64,000 nucleotides of DNA from Aquibacillus salsiterrae (GTDB taxonomy: Bacteria; Bacillota; Bacilli; Bacillales; Amphibacillaceae): assembly GCF_028416595.1 (NCBI RefSeq), contig NZ_JAMQKC010000007.1, positions 62,001-126,000 of the forward strand, read 5' to 3'. Positions 16,550 through 26,492 of the stretch are shown in pieces. The notes under the pieces were generated by a model. It did not search any database. It was not told the DNA's origin and saw only the letters and a list, made by a program, of their open reading frames with translations. The first letter of the stretch is position 1. Each line of letters starts with the position of its first letter. Position numbers and translations under genes: made by a program.

Positions 16550-17545
16550 TTAATAAATTAGTTCGATGAAATCCTCTTTTGAAATCTTTCCTAAATAATG
16601 GGACACATTGAATCCAGTTAGTGCCACTTCAATAGATTTCGGCTCGTAGCGGATATCAACAAGTTTCTGTTCAAGTTCACTAACATCTCCGACGCCGAAA
16701 AAATCACCGTAAATTTTACAATTTTTGATTATTCCTTTGTCAACATCCAAACGTATATCAACAAATCCTGCCGGAAATTTATGTGACTGCTTTACATTAA
16801 AGGATGGTGATTTCCCATAATTCCATTCCCACTTTTGATACCTTTCCTTTGATAACTGATGAATGTTTTGCCAATCTTGCTTAGTTAATTTGTACTGCGG
16901 AACGTCTTTAACATCCTCGACATGAAAAATATAGCGCAAAATGTGTTGTTTAAACTTGTCCATCGTTAGTTTTTTCACCATAAATTCAGAAACATTTGCC
17001 ACCCGGCTTCGGATGGATTTAATTCCTTTGGATTCGATTTTTTCAGCCTTAACTTGTAAAGCAGATACAACATGTTCAATCTCTGAATCATACATAAGCG
17101 TTCCATGACTAAACATTCGACCTCTCGTAGTAAACTGGGCGTTACCAGAAATTTTCCGCCCATCAGCAACTAAATCATTTCTACCTTTTAGTTCCGCTGG
17201 TACACCTAACTTTTTCAACGCCTCTACGACAGGTTGAGTAAATTTGGCAAAATTGTGAAAGCTGTCTCCATCATCCTTGGTTATAAAACTAAAGTTCAGG
17301 TTACCTTGGTCATGATAAACGGCTCCACCACCTGACAGGCGGCGCACAACATGGATGCCATTTTCCTCTACATAGTTCGTATTAATTTCTTCAATCGTAT
17401 TTTGGTTCTTACCAATAATGATGGATGGTTCATTAATATAGAAGAGCAAATAAGTATCCTGCTCACCAAAGTTATTTAACACATATTCCTCAATTGCTAA
17501 GTTAACATGTGGATCAGTAATTCCTTCATTATCTATAAACTTCAT
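16550..17545 (-). CDS. lplJ: Lipoate-protein ligase
   Basis: 331 residues. It activates free lipoate or octanoate with ATP and attaches it to lipoyl domains of 2-oxoacid dehydrogenases and GcvH. The catalytic fold is seen in R-R-L-S-G-G-G-A-V-Y-H-D (about 69-80), the lysine in D-G-R-K-I-S-G-N-A-Q (about 133) and F-S-H-G-T-L-M-Y-D. A C-terminal LplA accessory domain follows (about 250-331). The length matches Bacillus LplJ, and so does the position between yhfN and yhfI. GGAG precedes the ATG at moderate spacing. Confidence 0.95.
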   Translation of the reverse strand: MKFIDNEGITDPHVNLAIEEYVLNNFGEQDTYLLFYINEPSIIIGKNQNTIEEINTNYVEENGIHVVRRLSGGGAVYHDQGNLNFSFITKDDGDSFHNFAKFTQPVVEALKKLGVPAELKGRNDLVADGRKISGNAQFTTRGRMFSHGTLMYDSEIEHVVSALQVKAEKIESKGIKSIRSRVANVSEFMVKKLTMDKFKQHILRYIFHVEDVKDVPQYKLTKQDWQNIHQLSKERYQKWEWNYGKSPSFNVKQSHKFPAGFVDIRLDVDKGIIKNCKIYGDFFGVGDVSELEQKLVDIRYEPKSIEVALTGFNVSHYLGKISKEDFIELIY

Positions 17546-17657
17546 TGCTTATCCAGCTCCTTTTGTTGTTAAAAGGTTCATTTGGTTCATTAACCGTTTT
17601 TTGTTATTTACCGTTAGTATAAACTGAAATGGATAAGAAAGGCAAAACTATAACAAT

Positions 17658-18389
17658 TTAACAGTTCCAGACGAAACCTTCAACCGCAAGAAGAACATCA
17701 CCTGAGTAATAGTGCTTAGCTTGCTTAACTAATTGTTGATGGTCACCAAAATGGGGAAGATGCGTTAGAAGCAACTGTTTTACGCCTGCTTGTTGGGCAA
17801 TGTCTGCACAGTCTTTGCTTGTCATGTGGCCCGCATTCGAACCATCTTGTCCTTCATAAAAGCTAGCTTCTGCAACAAGTAAATCAGCCCCCTCGCAAAA
17901 AGGTATAAACGACTCCTGAAAGCTAGAATCAGCGGTATAAACTATCGATGTGTCACCATCACTAATTCGCATGGCATAACAAGGAACTGGATGAACAGTC
18001 TTTAAAAAGGTAAAAGAAAACGGACCAACCTTTAGTGCTTCGTTTGGATTGTATGCAACCCCTCTTGTATGTTGATGGGATAACTTTGCAAAAGCTTCCC
18101 TATTTAGTTCGTGTCCATATATCGGAAGCATTCCTTCTGTTTGATGGATGGAATGTTGAACGAGCAAACTGTATTGTAACACGCCAATATCTGCAATATG
18201 GTCTTGATGGTAATGGGATAGGACCACTGCGTTGATATGTAGTATTTGTTTAAATGCCTGAATTCGTGACAATGCACCACTTCCAAAGTCTATGACACAA
18301 GTAAAGCCATCTTTTTCTACTAAATAGCAAGAAGTTGCTGCTCCCTGTTCAGGGTATGCTCCCCAACATCCAACAACCGTTAATTTCAT
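17658..18389 (-). CDS. yhfI: Metallo-beta-lactamase-fold hydrolase YhfI
   Basis: 243 residues of the beta-lactamase fold, RNase Z-like branch. The metal motif S-H-Y-H-Q-D-H-I-A-D-I is at about 57-67, with further ligands in T-V-H-P-V, Y-T-A-D-S-S and the terminal L-T-H-L-P-H. The substrate is not established. I place the start at ATG 18389, 5-7 nt after AGGGTGG; a GTG three codons earlier is also open. It is divergent from yhfH as in B. subtilis. Confidence 0.9.
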   Translation of the reverse strand: MKLTVVGCWGAYPEQGAATSCYLVEKDGFTCVIDFGSGALSRIQAFKQILHINAVVLSHYHQDHIADIGVLQYSLLVQHSIHQTEGMLPIYGHELNREAFAKLSHQHTRGVAYNPNEALKVGPFSFTFLKTVHPVPCYAMRISDGDTSIVYTADSSFQESFIPFCEGADLLVAEASFYEGQDGSNAGHMTSKDCADIAQQAGVKQLLLTHLPHFGDHQQLVKQAKHYYSGDVLLAVEGFVWNC

Positions 18390-18441
18390 TTGTTCCACCC
18401 TCTTCGTTTTTTATAATTTCATATTGTTGTAATACAGACTA

Positions 18442-18470
18442 TTGATTATTCCTCGTTGTTATATTACAAT
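18442..18470 (+). promoter_or_regulatory. Promoter for yhfH
   Basis: TTGATT (18442-18447) and TACAAT (18465-18470) are separated by exactly 17 bp, 34 nt upstream of the yhfH start. This fits a sigma-A promoter. Confidence 0.6.
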
Positions 18471-18503
18471 AAAACTACACCAATCGATACGGAGGGATAA
18501 CCA

Positions 18504-18632
18504 ATGATGAATATAATTGAATTTTTCCGTAATCTACCTCAAAAAAAGTGTAGTAAATGCGGAAATAACATTATCGAAAAAGCAGACTGTTATGGGAACC
18601 TATGCGATAATTGTGACCATCCAGCTCGATAA
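18504..18632 (+). CDS. yhfH: YhfH-family small zinc-binding protein
   Basis: A 42-residue protein beginning M-M-N-I-I-E-F-F-R-N-L-P with two Cys pairs, C-S-K-C-G-N and L-C-D-N-C-D, and a single Cys between them. This is the YhfH family, short zinc-ribbon-like proteins of unknown function next to yhfI. GGAGGG lies 6-7 nt upstream, and a promoter and a terminator frame it, so it is a complete single-gene unit. Confidence 0.88.
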   Translation: MMNIIEFFRNLPQKKCSKCGNNIIEKADCYGNLCDNCDHPAR

Positions 18633-18643
18633 ATTTATTTATT

Positions 18644-18668
18644 AAAAGTAGCTATATTAGCTACTTTT
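18644..18668 (+). terminator. Terminator after yhfH
   Basis: An 11-bp perfect stem (18644-18654 with 18658-18668, 3-nt loop) is followed by more T residues. Confidence 0.8.
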
Positions 18669-18734
18669 TTTGTGTGATTTTATTTCTCTACCCTATCCAC
18701 CGGCTATTTATAGTTTTAGCACTTGATTCTTTTT

Positions 18735-18763
18735 TTTACAAATGTAACGATAACCGATACAAT
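18735..18763 (+). promoter_or_regulatory. Promoter for mnmH
   Basis: TTTACA (18735-18740) and TACAAT (18758-18763) are 17 bp apart, 38 nt before the GTG start of mnmH. Confidence 0.6.
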
Positions 18764-18801
18764 AAACATATGATACAGGCTTGGAAAAGAAGGTGACTTA
18801 A

Positions 18802-19848
18802 GTGTTTCAAGATATTTCAATAAACAAATTATGGCAAGCACAACAAGAAAAGTCAGTTATGTTAATTGATGTTCGCTCCCCGTCAGAATATAACCATTCG
18901 ACAATTCCTGGGAGTATTAATATTCCGGTCTTTTCAGATGATGAACGGGCTGAGATTGGCACCATATATAAACAAGTAAGTCAGGAAGCTGCCAAAGAGC
19001 GCGGCCTAGAAATAGTGTCTCAAAAACTCCCGTCCTTTATAAAACAGTTTAAACAGCTTCCTCCACAGAAAAAGGTTGTCTTTTGCTGGCGTGGCGGAAT
19101 GCGTAGTAAAACAGCAGCAACTGTCGTTGATTTAATGGGAATACCTGTAGCACGATTGGAAGGCGGTATGAGGAGTTTTCGACAGTTGGTAGTTTCTTCT
19201 TTCGAAAATTATGACCTACCAACGAAAACTTATTCGTTAAACGGCTATACAGGCTCGGGAAAAACAGTGATTCTTCATCACCTTGAAAACCAAGGATATC
19301 CGGTTATTGATTTAGAAGGAATGGCCAATCATCGTGGTTCGATTTTTGGTGAAATCGGTTTAGAACCTTACAACCAAACGACTTTCGAATCACTACTGTT
19401 TGCACGATTGCAAGAGCTTGACCAATCTCCTTATTTAATCTTTGAAGCTGAGAGTAGACGGATTGGTAAAACAATCATCCCAGACTTCTTGCTTAAGCAA
19501 AAGGAAAAAGGAATTCAAATTCACTTATTTATTCCTCTTGAGGAAAGGGTTAAAAACATTTTAGATGATTACCAACCTTGGAATCACTTAGAGGAATGTA
19601 TCCATGCGTTTTCGCTAATTAAAAAACGAATCCACACACCGATTGCATCTGAAATTGAAACTGCTCTACAGAGTGAAAACTATGAAAAAGCAGTACGGTA
19701 TTTACTTGAGTACTATTATGATCCAAGATACAATCACACAATGAACCAATATCCTTCTAATCAACACGTGGATATTGAAGCAAAAGATACCGAAGAAGCA
19801 ATTAAAAAGATAAAAGCAGTGCTTGAAGCGATCACGATAAAACATTAA
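18802..19848 (+). CDS. mnmH: tRNA 2-selenouridine synthase
   Basis: 348 residues. An N-terminal rhodanese domain carries the active cysteine in V-V-F-C-W-R-G-G-M-R-S (about 98), and a P-loop domain has G-Y-T-G-S-G-K-T (about 149-156). This two-domain layout is specific to MnmH (SelU/YbbB), which replaces sulfur with selenium at 2-thiouridine of tRNA wobble position 34 through a geranylated intermediate. It needs selenophosphate from SelD, which is not in the window. The GTG start at 18802 has AAGGTGA upstream. It is a single-gene unit followed by a dispersed repeat. Confidence 0.92.
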   Translation: MFQDISINKLWQAQQEKSVMLIDVRSPSEYNHSTIPGSINIPVFSDDERAEIGTIYKQVSQEAAKERGLEIVSQKLPSFIKQFKQLPPQKKVVFCWRGGMRSKTAATVVDLMGIPVARLEGGMRSFRQLVVSSFENYDLPTKTYSLNGYTGSGKTVILHHLENQGYPVIDLEGMANHRGSIFGEIGLEPYNQTTFESLLFARLQELDQSPYLIFEAESRRIGKTIIPDFLLKQKEKGIQIHLFIPLEERVKNILDDYQPWNHLEECIHAFSLIKKRIHTPIASEIETALQSENYEKAVRYLLEYYYDPRYNHTMNQYPSNQHVDIEAKDTEEAIKKIKAVLEAITIKH

Positions 19849-19869
19849 CAGGTTTGTGAGCTACTAGTG

Positions 19870-19932
19870 TAAGAAAAGCGCAGCGCACCCGGAGCTAGAC
19901 AGCTCTTGGATCTTTTTATACTTTATTTTCTT
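19870..19932 (+). repeat. Dispersed intergenic repeat after mnmH
   Basis: GTAAGAAAAGCGCAGCGC, then GGAGCTAGACAGCTCTTGG and a T-run with TATACTT: a short full-length copy, in the same orientation as mnmH and 22 nt after its stop. The hairpin plus T-run could end mnmH transcription. Confidence 0.8.
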
Positions 19933-19942
19933 TTAAAAAATA

Positions 19943-19986
19943 AAACACGAATAAGAAAGCGCAGGACGCTTTTCTTATTCGTGTTT
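19943..19986 (-). terminator. Terminator of the haem operon built from repeat sequence
   Basis: A long stem pairs 19943-19961 with 19967-19986 around a short loop and ends in the last bases before the hemY stop codon. Both arms contain AATAAGAAA-type sequence, the end of the dispersed repeat family, so the terminator may have arisen from a repeat end. Confidence 0.75.
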
Positions 19987-21385
19987 ATTTCAAATAGGTT
20001 AACACTTTTTGTACGGCAGCTTCTCCTTGGTCAATACAGTCAGGGATTCCGATGCCTCGATAAGAACTACCAGCTAAATAAACACCCGGCAAGTGCCTAG
20101 CCATTTCATCAGTAATTAGGTCTATCCGTTCTTTGTGCCCGACTGAATATTGCGGCATTGAATCTTTCCATCTCGTGATAACGGCAAACTCTGGTTGGTC
20201 TGTAATATTCATTATTTTATTTAAATCCTTCATGGCAATTGCTACGATCTCCTCGTCAGATAAATCAACAACCCCTTCATCTAAAGGTCTCCCCAGATAA
20301 CAACGAAGGAGCGCCTTCCCTTCCGGCGCAGCAGTCTCTGGCCATTTTTTATGTGTCCACGTGCAAGCAGTAATCCGGTAATCATTATTACGCGATACGA
20401 CAAACCCAGTACCATCAATATCATTTTTAATTGCCGTTTGATCAAAAGCAAGAGCAACATTAGCTACAGAAGTAGCTCCCATTTTTTTAAAATCATCGAC
20501 AAAACTATATTGACTTAACATTCTTTGTGTAGCAAAAAACGGGGTCGCAAGGACAATGGAATGTGCTTTAAAAACTTCTCCATTACCTAATAGTAAATGA
20601 TAGCTATTTTCCTTTTTCTCAATATGGTCAACAGCGACATTCTTTTCAATGACACCTGCATTAATCTTTTCTTCTAATGCTTCAACTAGTGACTGTAAAC
20701 CATTTCGTAACGTATAAAACATACTCGGCTTTGGGCCTTTCGTTTTTTTCTTTTTTGGCATTGTTTTTTGTAATCCTTTAACCAAACTCGTGTGTTCTCG
20801 TTCCAATTGATAGAAGTTTGGAAATGTCGCCATTAAGCTTAAGTCGTCGATATCACCAGCATATATTCCAGAAAGTAATGGCTCGACTAAATTCTCTACT
20901 AATTCATCGCCAAACCTTCTCCGAAAAAACTTCCCTAACGATTGATCAGTAGCTTCAGGTCCTTTAGGCAAGACAAAATCACCCGCAGCTCGAAGTTTTC
21001 CCTTTACAGAAAAAATACTAGAAAAAAGGAATGGGCGCACTTCTGTTGGTATCCCCATAAACGATCCGCTTGGCATCTTATGAAGTTTGTTATTAACGAG
21101 AATATAAGATTGTCCCGTCCCGTTTTTTACGAGATCTTGCTCAAGACCGACTTCTTTTGCAAGTCTTGTTGCCGATTCTTTCCTTATTAAAAAAGAATCT
21201 GGTCCTCGTTCGATCACGTAGCCATTCTTTCTTTCTGTCCGAATCTTTCCACCAACCTGGTTACTCGCTTCAAATAATTTAACTTGGTATGGTAATTGTT
21301 TTTCTTCTATTTCCTTTTGTAAATAATAAGCTGCAGTTAATCCTGCAATTCCGCCACCAATAATAGCAATTTGCTTTCTATTCAT
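19985..21385 (-). CDS. hemY: Coproporphyrinogen III / protoporphyrinogen IX oxidase (HemY type)
   Basis: 466 residues of the flavin-dependent oxidase family. The FAD site [11 protein letters not shown] is at about 10-20, followed by [13 protein letters not shown], and the C-terminal FAD contact is [15 protein letters not shown]. In Gram-positive bacteria this enzyme (CgoX) oxidises coproporphyrinogen III to coproporphyrin III. It overlaps hemH by 8 nt and is last in the operon hemE-hemH-hemY. Confidence 0.95.
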   Translation of the reverse strand: MNRKQIAIIGGGIAGLTAAYYLQKEIEEKQLPYQVKLFEASNQVGGKIRTERKNGYVIERGPDSFLIRKESATRLAKEVGLEQDLVKNGTGQSYILVNNKLHKMPSGSFMGIPTEVRPFLFSSIFSVKGKLRAAGDFVLPKGPEATDQSLGKFFRRRFGDELVENLVEPLLSGIYAGDIDDLSLMATFPNFYQLEREHTSLVKGLQKTMPKKKKTKGPKPSMFYTLRNGLQSLVEALEEKINAGVIEKNVAVDHIEKKENSYHLLLGNGEVFKAHSIVLATPFFATQRMLSQYSFVDDFKKMGATSVANVALAFDQTAIKNDIDGTGFVVSRNNDYRITACTWTHKKWPETAAPEGKALLRCYLGRPLDEGVVDLSDEEIVAIAMKDLNKIMNITDQPEFAVITRWKDSMPQYSVGHKERIDLITDEMARHLPGVYLAGSSYRGIGIPDCIDQGEAAVQKVLTYLK

Positions 21386-22328
21386 ATGCTACATCAGTGC
21401 TCATTATTTTACTTTGCACGACTCGAGCTAAGGTTTCAATAAATAATGGAGAAACGTTAGGCATTGGTGGACGATAGTAATTGGCACCTAATTCCTCACA
21501 AATCACTTTACACTCGTAGTCATTATCATATAATACTTCCAGGTGATCCGCCACAAACCCCACTGGTGCATAAACAAAAGAGCGATATCCTTTTTTCTCG
21601 TAAAGCTCTCTTGTTAAATCTTGAACATCTGGACCAAGCCAAGGTTCAGGCGTATTGCCTTCACTTTGCCAACCGATTTCATAATTGCTTATACCAGTCT
21701 CTTCTGCAATTAACTCAGCTGTTCTTTTTAATTGGTCTGGGTATGGATCGCCATTTTTCAATATTTTCTCTGGTAAGCTGTGGGCTGATACAACCAAAAC
21801 TGCCTTTTCTCTTTCTGTTTCATCCATTTTAGCATATTCACCTTTAATTGCCTCTGCCCAGTATTGAATAAATCCAGGTGCGTCATACCAACTCTCAACA
21901 GAGGTAATGGATGGTTTACCGTGCTTATCTGCCTCTTTTTGTGCACGACCATTATAGGATTTAACACTAAACGTGGAATAGTGTGGTGCAAGGACAATCG
22001 ATACTGCCTCTTCCATACCATCTTTGGCCATTTGAGCAACAGCGTCTTCAATAAATGGTTCAATATGTTTAAGTCCAAGATAATAAACAAATTCAACCTC
22101 ATCTTGAAGGTGATTTAACTTCTGTTCTAAAGCCTCTGCTTGTTGCTTCGTAATCTTAGCAAGCGGCGATATCCCACCAATTGCACGGTAGCGCTCTGTT
22201 AAGTCTAACAGAGCTTCCTCAGATGGTTTTTTACCGTGACGGATATCTGTGTAGTAACGTTCAATATCTTCTTCTTTATATGGTGTTCCATATGCCATTA
22301 CAAGTAAGCCTACTTTTTTCTTTGCCAC
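21378..22328 (-). CDS. hemH: Coproporphyrin/protoporphyrin ferrochelatase
   Basis: 316 residues. It inserts Fe2+ into the porphyrin ring, in Firmicutes into coproporphyrin III (CpfC). Visible signatures are L-L-V-M-A-Y-G-T-P near the start, the active histidine in S-A-H-S-L-P-E-K-I (about 182) and the conserved [12 protein letters not shown] glutamate region (about 258-269). Length is that of B. subtilis HemH. Its start follows the hemE stop by 17 nt with AGGTGC-type sequence, and its end overlaps hemY. Confidence 0.96.
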   Translation of the reverse strand: MAKKKVGLLVMAYGTPYKEEDIERYYTDIRHGKKPSEEALLDLTERYRAIGGISPLAKITKQQAEALEQKLNHLQDEVEFVYYLGLKHIEPFIEDAVAQMAKDGMEEAVSIVLAPHYSTFSVKSYNGRAQKEADKHGKPSITSVESWYDAPGFIQYWAEAIKGEYAKMDETEREKAVLVVSAHSLPEKILKNGDPYPDQLKRTAELIAEETGISNYEIGWQSEGNTPEPWLGPDVQDLTRELYEKKGYRSFVYAPVGFVADHLEVLYDNDYECKVICEELGANYYRPPMPNVSPLFIETLARVVQSKIMSTDVAYE

Positions 22329-22345
22329 CTAAAGCACCTCTCCAA

Positions 22346-23383
22346 TTATTTTTTCGCTGAATACGTGTGGATAAACTCAGTTAATTTTTTCAGTACAGCA
22401 GGATCTATTTCTGGTGTGACACCATGCCCCAAATTAAAAACATAACCAGGCTGTGACTGTCCTTCGTCCAAAATTGCTTTCGTTCGTTGCTCAATGACTT
22501 GCCAATCGGACAGTAGTATAGCAGGGTCTAAATTGCCTTGTAACGTTTTCGTAATGCCTTGATTACGAGCTTCTGTAATTGACATACGCCAATCTAGCCC
22601 GAGGACATCCACCGGCAAGTCGTTCCATTCTAAGATTAAATGACGTGCACCAACACCAAACAGAATCAACGGGACACCTTCTGATTGTAATTCCGTAAAA
22701 ATCCGCGTCATGACCGGTTTTATATAATAGCGATAATCTGCTTGATTTAATGTTCCAACCCACGAATCAAAGATTTGAAGTGCCTTAGCACCTGCTTTAA
22801 TCTGTGACTTAGCGTAATTAATCGTCATGTCGCCTAGCTTGTCCATTAACGTAAACCATGTTCTTTCATCACTGTACATCATTGCTTTTGTTTTATGGTA
22901 ATTCTTCGATGGACCACCTTCGACCATATAACTTGCGAGTGTAAATGGTGCTCCTGTAAAGCCAATTAAGGGAACATCTAATTGTTCTTCAGCAAGCAAC
23001 CGTATCGTTTCTAATACGTAGGGAACATCTGACTCTGGATCAATCGTTCCGAGTTTCTCCACGTCTGAATAGGAACGTATAGGGTTATCTATCACTGGAC
23101 CAATTCCTGATTTTATATCGACATCGACACCAATTGCCGGTAACGGGGACATGATATCTTTATATAAAATGGCCGCATCCACACCATATTGTTCGACCGG
23201 AAGCCTTGTAACATATGCACATAATTCAGGCTGATGCGTAATTTCAAATAGCGAATATTTTTCTTTTAATTCACGGTATTCCTTTTGCGACCTACCTGCT
23301 TGGCGCATATACCAGACCGGTGTGTAATCTGTCTTTTCACCTCGAAAGGCCTTGATCATTGTGTCGTTTATTTTTCTAACCAT
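22346..23383 (-). CDS. hemE: Uroporphyrinogen decarboxylase
   Basis: 345 residues. It decarboxylates uroporphyrinogen III to coproporphyrinogen III, the first step of this operon. Signatures: [11 protein letters not shown] (about 21-31) and [12 protein letters not shown] (about 140-151). The start is ATG 23383, because GGGTGA lies 7 nt upstream; the open frame runs 21 codons further up without a site. It is first in hemEHY, preceded by pbpF as in B. subtilis. Confidence 0.96.
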   Translation of the reverse strand: MVRKINDTMIKAFRGEKTDYTPVWYMRQAGRSQKEYRELKEKYSLFEITHQPELCAYVTRLPVEQYGVDAAILYKDIMSPLPAIGVDVDIKSGIGPVIDNPIRSYSDVEKLGTIDPESDVPYVLETIRLLAEEQLDVPLIGFTGAPFTLASYMVEGGPSKNYHKTKAMMYSDERTWFTLMDKLGDMTINYAKSQIKAGAKALQIFDSWVGTLNQADYRYYIKPVMTRIFTELQSEGVPLILFGVGARHLILEWNDLPVDVLGLDWRMSITEARNQGITKTLQGNLDPAILLSDWQVIEQRTKAILDEGQSQPGYVFNLGHGVTPEIDPAVLKKLTEFIHTYSAKK

Positions 23384-23502
23384 CTTTAGTTCACCCTTCG
23401 TCCTTAATCCATTCCATACAACACTATACCGATATAATGAACGCATGTATAGTAATTGCGATGAATTGTCACTAATTTGTAATTATTATAATCTAATACA
23501 AT

Positions 23503-25656
23503 TTATAGTTCCACCTTGTTCGATTGTTTTCCAATTTCTTCTGTTAAAGGATTTACTGGTACAACATAATAACTTTCTTTAGTAAAGATACTAATTCGGT
23601 CAATTGTATATGTTCCTTGCCCAGTAACCTCTCCAATCTTAACCGATCCTGTCTTTCCTGATTTAAAAATATAATAGACAATTCGCTCATCGTCACCTGG
23701 TGTCCAGGTTAACTTGCCTTTGAGCATAAAACCTCCAAGCTTATATGAGAGCTTCAAATCATCTATTGTAGGTAAGCTTGCAACTGGTTCTTCTAACTCA
23801 TCGACATTTGGCGGAAGTCTGAAGTCATCATTTAATGGTTGCTGTTTATCTAACTCTGCCAGAATCGCCTTTGCTAACAGCGTAGGAGCAGCACTCCCCT
23901 TAGTTAAATAATGGGTTTCATCTGATTCATCGTACCCCATCCAAAGTGCTGTTACGTAGTCGGGGGTAAATCCAACAAACCAAGCATCCTTAAAAAAGCC
24001 TGGTGCTAGTGGATGCTGTGTTGATCCTGTTTTACCTGCAAGTGCCTTTTGGTATACACCACCCTGGGCAGTGCCAGAATTCACCACTTCCTCTAGAATC
24101 CTGACCATGTTCCAGGCGATCTGTTTAGTGAAAACTTCTCGACTTTCTCGTAACGGTTTCGGTAAGGGTTGACCTGAATGGTTAATAATATCACTTATGG
24201 CAATGGATTGTATCCACTCACCTTGATGGATAAACGTACGATAACCTTCTGCAAGCTTAAGCGGAGATAGTCCTGTTTCTAGTCCTCCAAGCGCTATTGC
24301 AAGTCCTTGATCTTGGATGGAAATGTCCATCTTTTCCAAAAATGTTTTGCTATAGTTTATCCCAATTTTATTTAATAGCCAAACAGCTGGGACGTTCTTT
24401 GACTCGATAATGGCATCGTACATGGAAACGTTCCCTGCATACTGTCCATCTGCATTAGCAACGGTGTATCCATCAATACTTTGGTACTCATCTTTTAAGC
24501 TACTATAGGGATTGTACTCTTCTAACATCATAGCAGGACCATAAACGGCAATCGGCTTCATGACTGAGCCAGGTTGCCTTGGAACTTCAGCCCTGTTAAG
24601 TCTACCTGGTTCAAAATTTCTACCGCCAAGTACTGCTTCTAACTCCCCTGTCTGTTCATTTAGTAAAATAAAGGATGCCTCGACACCGGGTGTAGAACCA
24701 AAATAAAACTGGTCATCTTGAAGCTTTTCATAAGCGATGCGCTGGGCAGTTTCATTGACATTTGCCACAATCTGATAACCACCCCGCTTAAGTTCTGCAG
24801 GGCTAAGCTGATAGTTTCTCTCTGCTTCTTTAATTACGAGATCGAGGTAACTCTCCATCGAAGGCAAATTTTCTGGTTCTGTTATGTTAATACCTAAAGT
24901 TTTCCCTTGCGATTCAAGCATTTGTTCAACAGATAGTAAATCTAAACGATTCATCTGCGTTAAGACTAAATCACGACGCTCTTTCGCCTTCTCAGGATTG
25001 TTTAGTGGGGAATACGTATTAGGTGCTTTCGCTAAAGCGGCGAGCATCGCCCCCTCTTCGATCGTTAACTCGTTTACATCTTTACCAAAATAAAACATCG
25101 ACGCCGTCCCTATTCCATATATCCCGTGGGCAAAATAAATATCATTTAAATACAACTCTAAGATTTTCTTCTTACTTATCGTTCTTTCCAAATAAATCGA
25201 AGCCATAACCTCTTTTGTCTTCCTCATCCATGTTTTATCATTGTTAAGAAAAAGGTTTTTAGCTAATTGTTGTGTAATGGTGCTTCCACCCTCCACTTTA
25301 TTCATCGCAAGAATATCTCGATAAACAGCACGGATAACAGACGGGAATGACACGCCAGCATGCTGATAAAATCGTTGGTCTTCGATAGCGATAAATGCAT
25401 TTTGCACATATTCTGGAATGTCAGCTATCGATACCAAGCTTCTATTTTCCGAGTAAATTTCCCCAATCACATTTCCCTTTTTTGAAAGGACTACTGATTT
25501 TTCCGGCAAAATTAAATTCTTTTCATTAAATACAAATTGTCCACCAAATAGGATAAACAAGTAACCAAGTAGACTAAGAAGCATTGTAGCTGTAACAATT
25601 AACAGCGGCCACTTCAGTTGGATTAACTTTTTAGGAAGCATATTAACAACCTTCAA
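23503..25656 (-). CDS. pbpF: Class A penicillin-binding protein, PbpF-like
   Basis: 717 residues, a bifunctional glycosyltransferase/transpeptidase. An N-terminal membrane anchor (about 14-38) is followed by the GT51 motif I-A-I-E-D-Q-R-F-Y-Q-H (catalytic Glu about 92), G-G-S-T-I-T-Q-Q-L-A-K-N, and then the transpeptidase motifs: S-V-M-K (about 360), E-S-K-N-V-P and K-T-G-S-T (about 550). A C-terminal fibronectin-like segment is visible. The TTG at 25656 has GGAGGGG upstream; an ATG five codons in is an alternative. Location directly upstream of hemE matches B. subtilis pbpF. Confidence 0.93.
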   Translation of the reverse strand: MKVVNMLPKKLIQLKWPLLIVTATMLLSLLGYLFILFGGQFVFNEKNLILPEKSVVLSKKGNVIGEIYSENRSLVSIADIPEYVQNAFIAIEDQRFYQHAGVSFPSVIRAVYRDILAMNKVEGGSTITQQLAKNLFLNNDKTWMRKTKEVMASIYLERTISKKKILELYLNDIYFAHGIYGIGTASMFYFGKDVNELTIEEGAMLAALAKAPNTYSPLNNPEKAKERRDLVLTQMNRLDLLSVEQMLESQGKTLGINITEPENLPSMESYLDLVIKEAERNYQLSPAELKRGGYQIVANVNETAQRIAYEKLQDDQFYFGSTPGVEASFILLNEQTGELEAVLGGRNFEPGRLNRAEVPRQPGSVMKPIAVYGPAMMLEEYNPYSSLKDEYQSIDGYTVANADGQYAGNVSMYDAIIESKNVPAVWLLNKIGINYSKTFLEKMDISIQDQGLAIALGGLETGLSPLKLAEGYRTFIHQGEWIQSIAISDIINHSGQPLPKPLRESREVFTKQIAWNMVRILEEVVNSGTAQGGVYQKALAGKTGSTQHPLAPGFFKDAWFVGFTPDYVTALWMGYDESDETHYLTKGSAAPTLLAKAILAELDKQQPLNDDFRLPPNVDELEEPVASLPTIDDLKLSYKLGGFMLKGKLTWTPGDDERIVYYIFKSGKTGSVKIGEVTGQGTYTIDRISIFTKESYYVVPVNPLTEEIGKQSNKVEL

Positions 25657-25672
25657 TCAACAATCCCCTCCT

Positions 25673-25707
25673 AAGAAAAGCGAAAGTCGTTCCTGCTCTT
25701 TTCTTAT
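25673..25707. repeat. Short inverted copy of the repeat ends
   Basis: TAAGAAAAGCGAAAGTC faces CTCTTTTCTTA: two repeat-end sequences as an inverted pair, directly upstream of pbpF. It resembles the ends of the dispersed family without the middle. Confidence 0.5.
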
Positions 25708-25765
25708 GACATCTTCCCTCATTATATGACAGTTTTCGTCAAACATAAAGGAATGGCATTTTGTA

Positions 25766-25850
25766 GGGCGCCTTGCCCACCCCCGACAAGCTTAAGGGGG
25801 TAGGCGCCCGGAGTTAGACAGCTCTTGGATTTTTTATATTTTCTTATTTG
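25766..25850 (+). repeat. Dispersed intergenic repeat, nearly full-length copy
   Basis: GGGCGCCT...CCCCC pairs with GGGGG...AGGCGCCC to give a large hairpin, followed by a GAGTTAGACAGCTC mini-hairpin and TTTTTTATATTTTC. This copy shows the family's full secondary structure. It lies between divergent pbpF and hmoB. Confidence 0.8.
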
Positions 25851-25953
25851 TTAAAGTAGTTAGAAACTTGGATATACTGCTAATTGTAATTGCTAATTTA
25901 ATGGATTGGTTGCTAAACTAGTTATATAGAACGTAACCGAAAGGGGAATGATG

Positions 25954-26460
25954 ATGAACGCATATATGACGAATGGAAGCTTTGATATTTTGTATAAAAT
26001 TAAGGATAAATACCCCAACAAAGACTTCTACTTTATGCATGATAACCAAACAACACTAGCCTACTACGAAGATGCGGAAAAAACGAAATTTGCTACAGCT
26101 AGAGAATATGAAGTCGTTATTTCAAACGGCACGATACAAACGGATGGATTTGTTGTGATGAACAATATTCCAGTCACGGATGAGGGCCGACCAATCTTTG
26201 AAGATCAATTTAAGCAAAGGTCGGGTTCAATGGACAGTGTACCAGGCTTTTATGCCTTACGTGTACTTCGTCCAAAACGTGGGAATACTTATGTAGTATT
26301 TGTGCAGTGGAAAGACGAACAAAGCTACGAAAGATGGAAGAACTCTGGAAATTTTGCCAAAGCACACAAAAAAACAGACGGAGTTAAAAAAAGCGCACCA
26401 TACTCCGCAGGCCCATCCTACGTTACCACCTACCATATGGCGGATTTAACCGAAGGATAA
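25954..26460 (+). CDS. hmoB: Haem-degrading monooxygenase HmoB
   Basis: 168 residues, close to the length of B. subtilis HmoB (YhgC). The C-terminal half (about 90-150) is an antibiotic-biosynthesis-monooxygenase (ABM) domain: F-Y-A-L-R-V-L-R-P-K-R-G-N-T-Y and W-K-D-E-Q-S-Y-E-R-W-K-N-S-G-N-F. Such enzymes break the haem ring and release iron. Three ATGs occur in a row; the third (25954) is best spaced from GAAAGGGG. It neighbours pbpF-hemEHY, giving local opposition of haem synthesis and breakdown. Its stop codon TAA is the first base triplet of a dispersed repeat. Confidence 0.9.
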   Translation: MNAYMTNGSFDILYKIKDKYPNKDFYFMHDNQTTLAYYEDAEKTKFATAREYEVVISNGTIQTDGFVVMNNIPVTDEGRPIFEDQFKQRSGSMDSVPGFYALRVLRPKRGNTYVVFVQWKDEQSYERWKNSGNFAKAHKKTDGVKKSAPYSAGPSYVTTYHMADLTEG

Positions 26461-26490
26461 GAAAAGCGCAGGGTGCGCCTTTGTCAGCCT
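26458..26490 (+). repeat. Dispersed repeat, left end only, at the hmoB stop codon
   Basis: TAAGAAAAGCGCAGGGTG begins with the hmoB stop codon, and the element breaks off into the 52-bp tandem array. Confidence 0.7.
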
Positions 26491-26492
26491 AA

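Noticed and set aside
23430-23450. LexA-like site GAACGCATGTAT before hemE
   Set aside because: Mismatch in the second half-site and wrong spacing to any promoter; probably chance.
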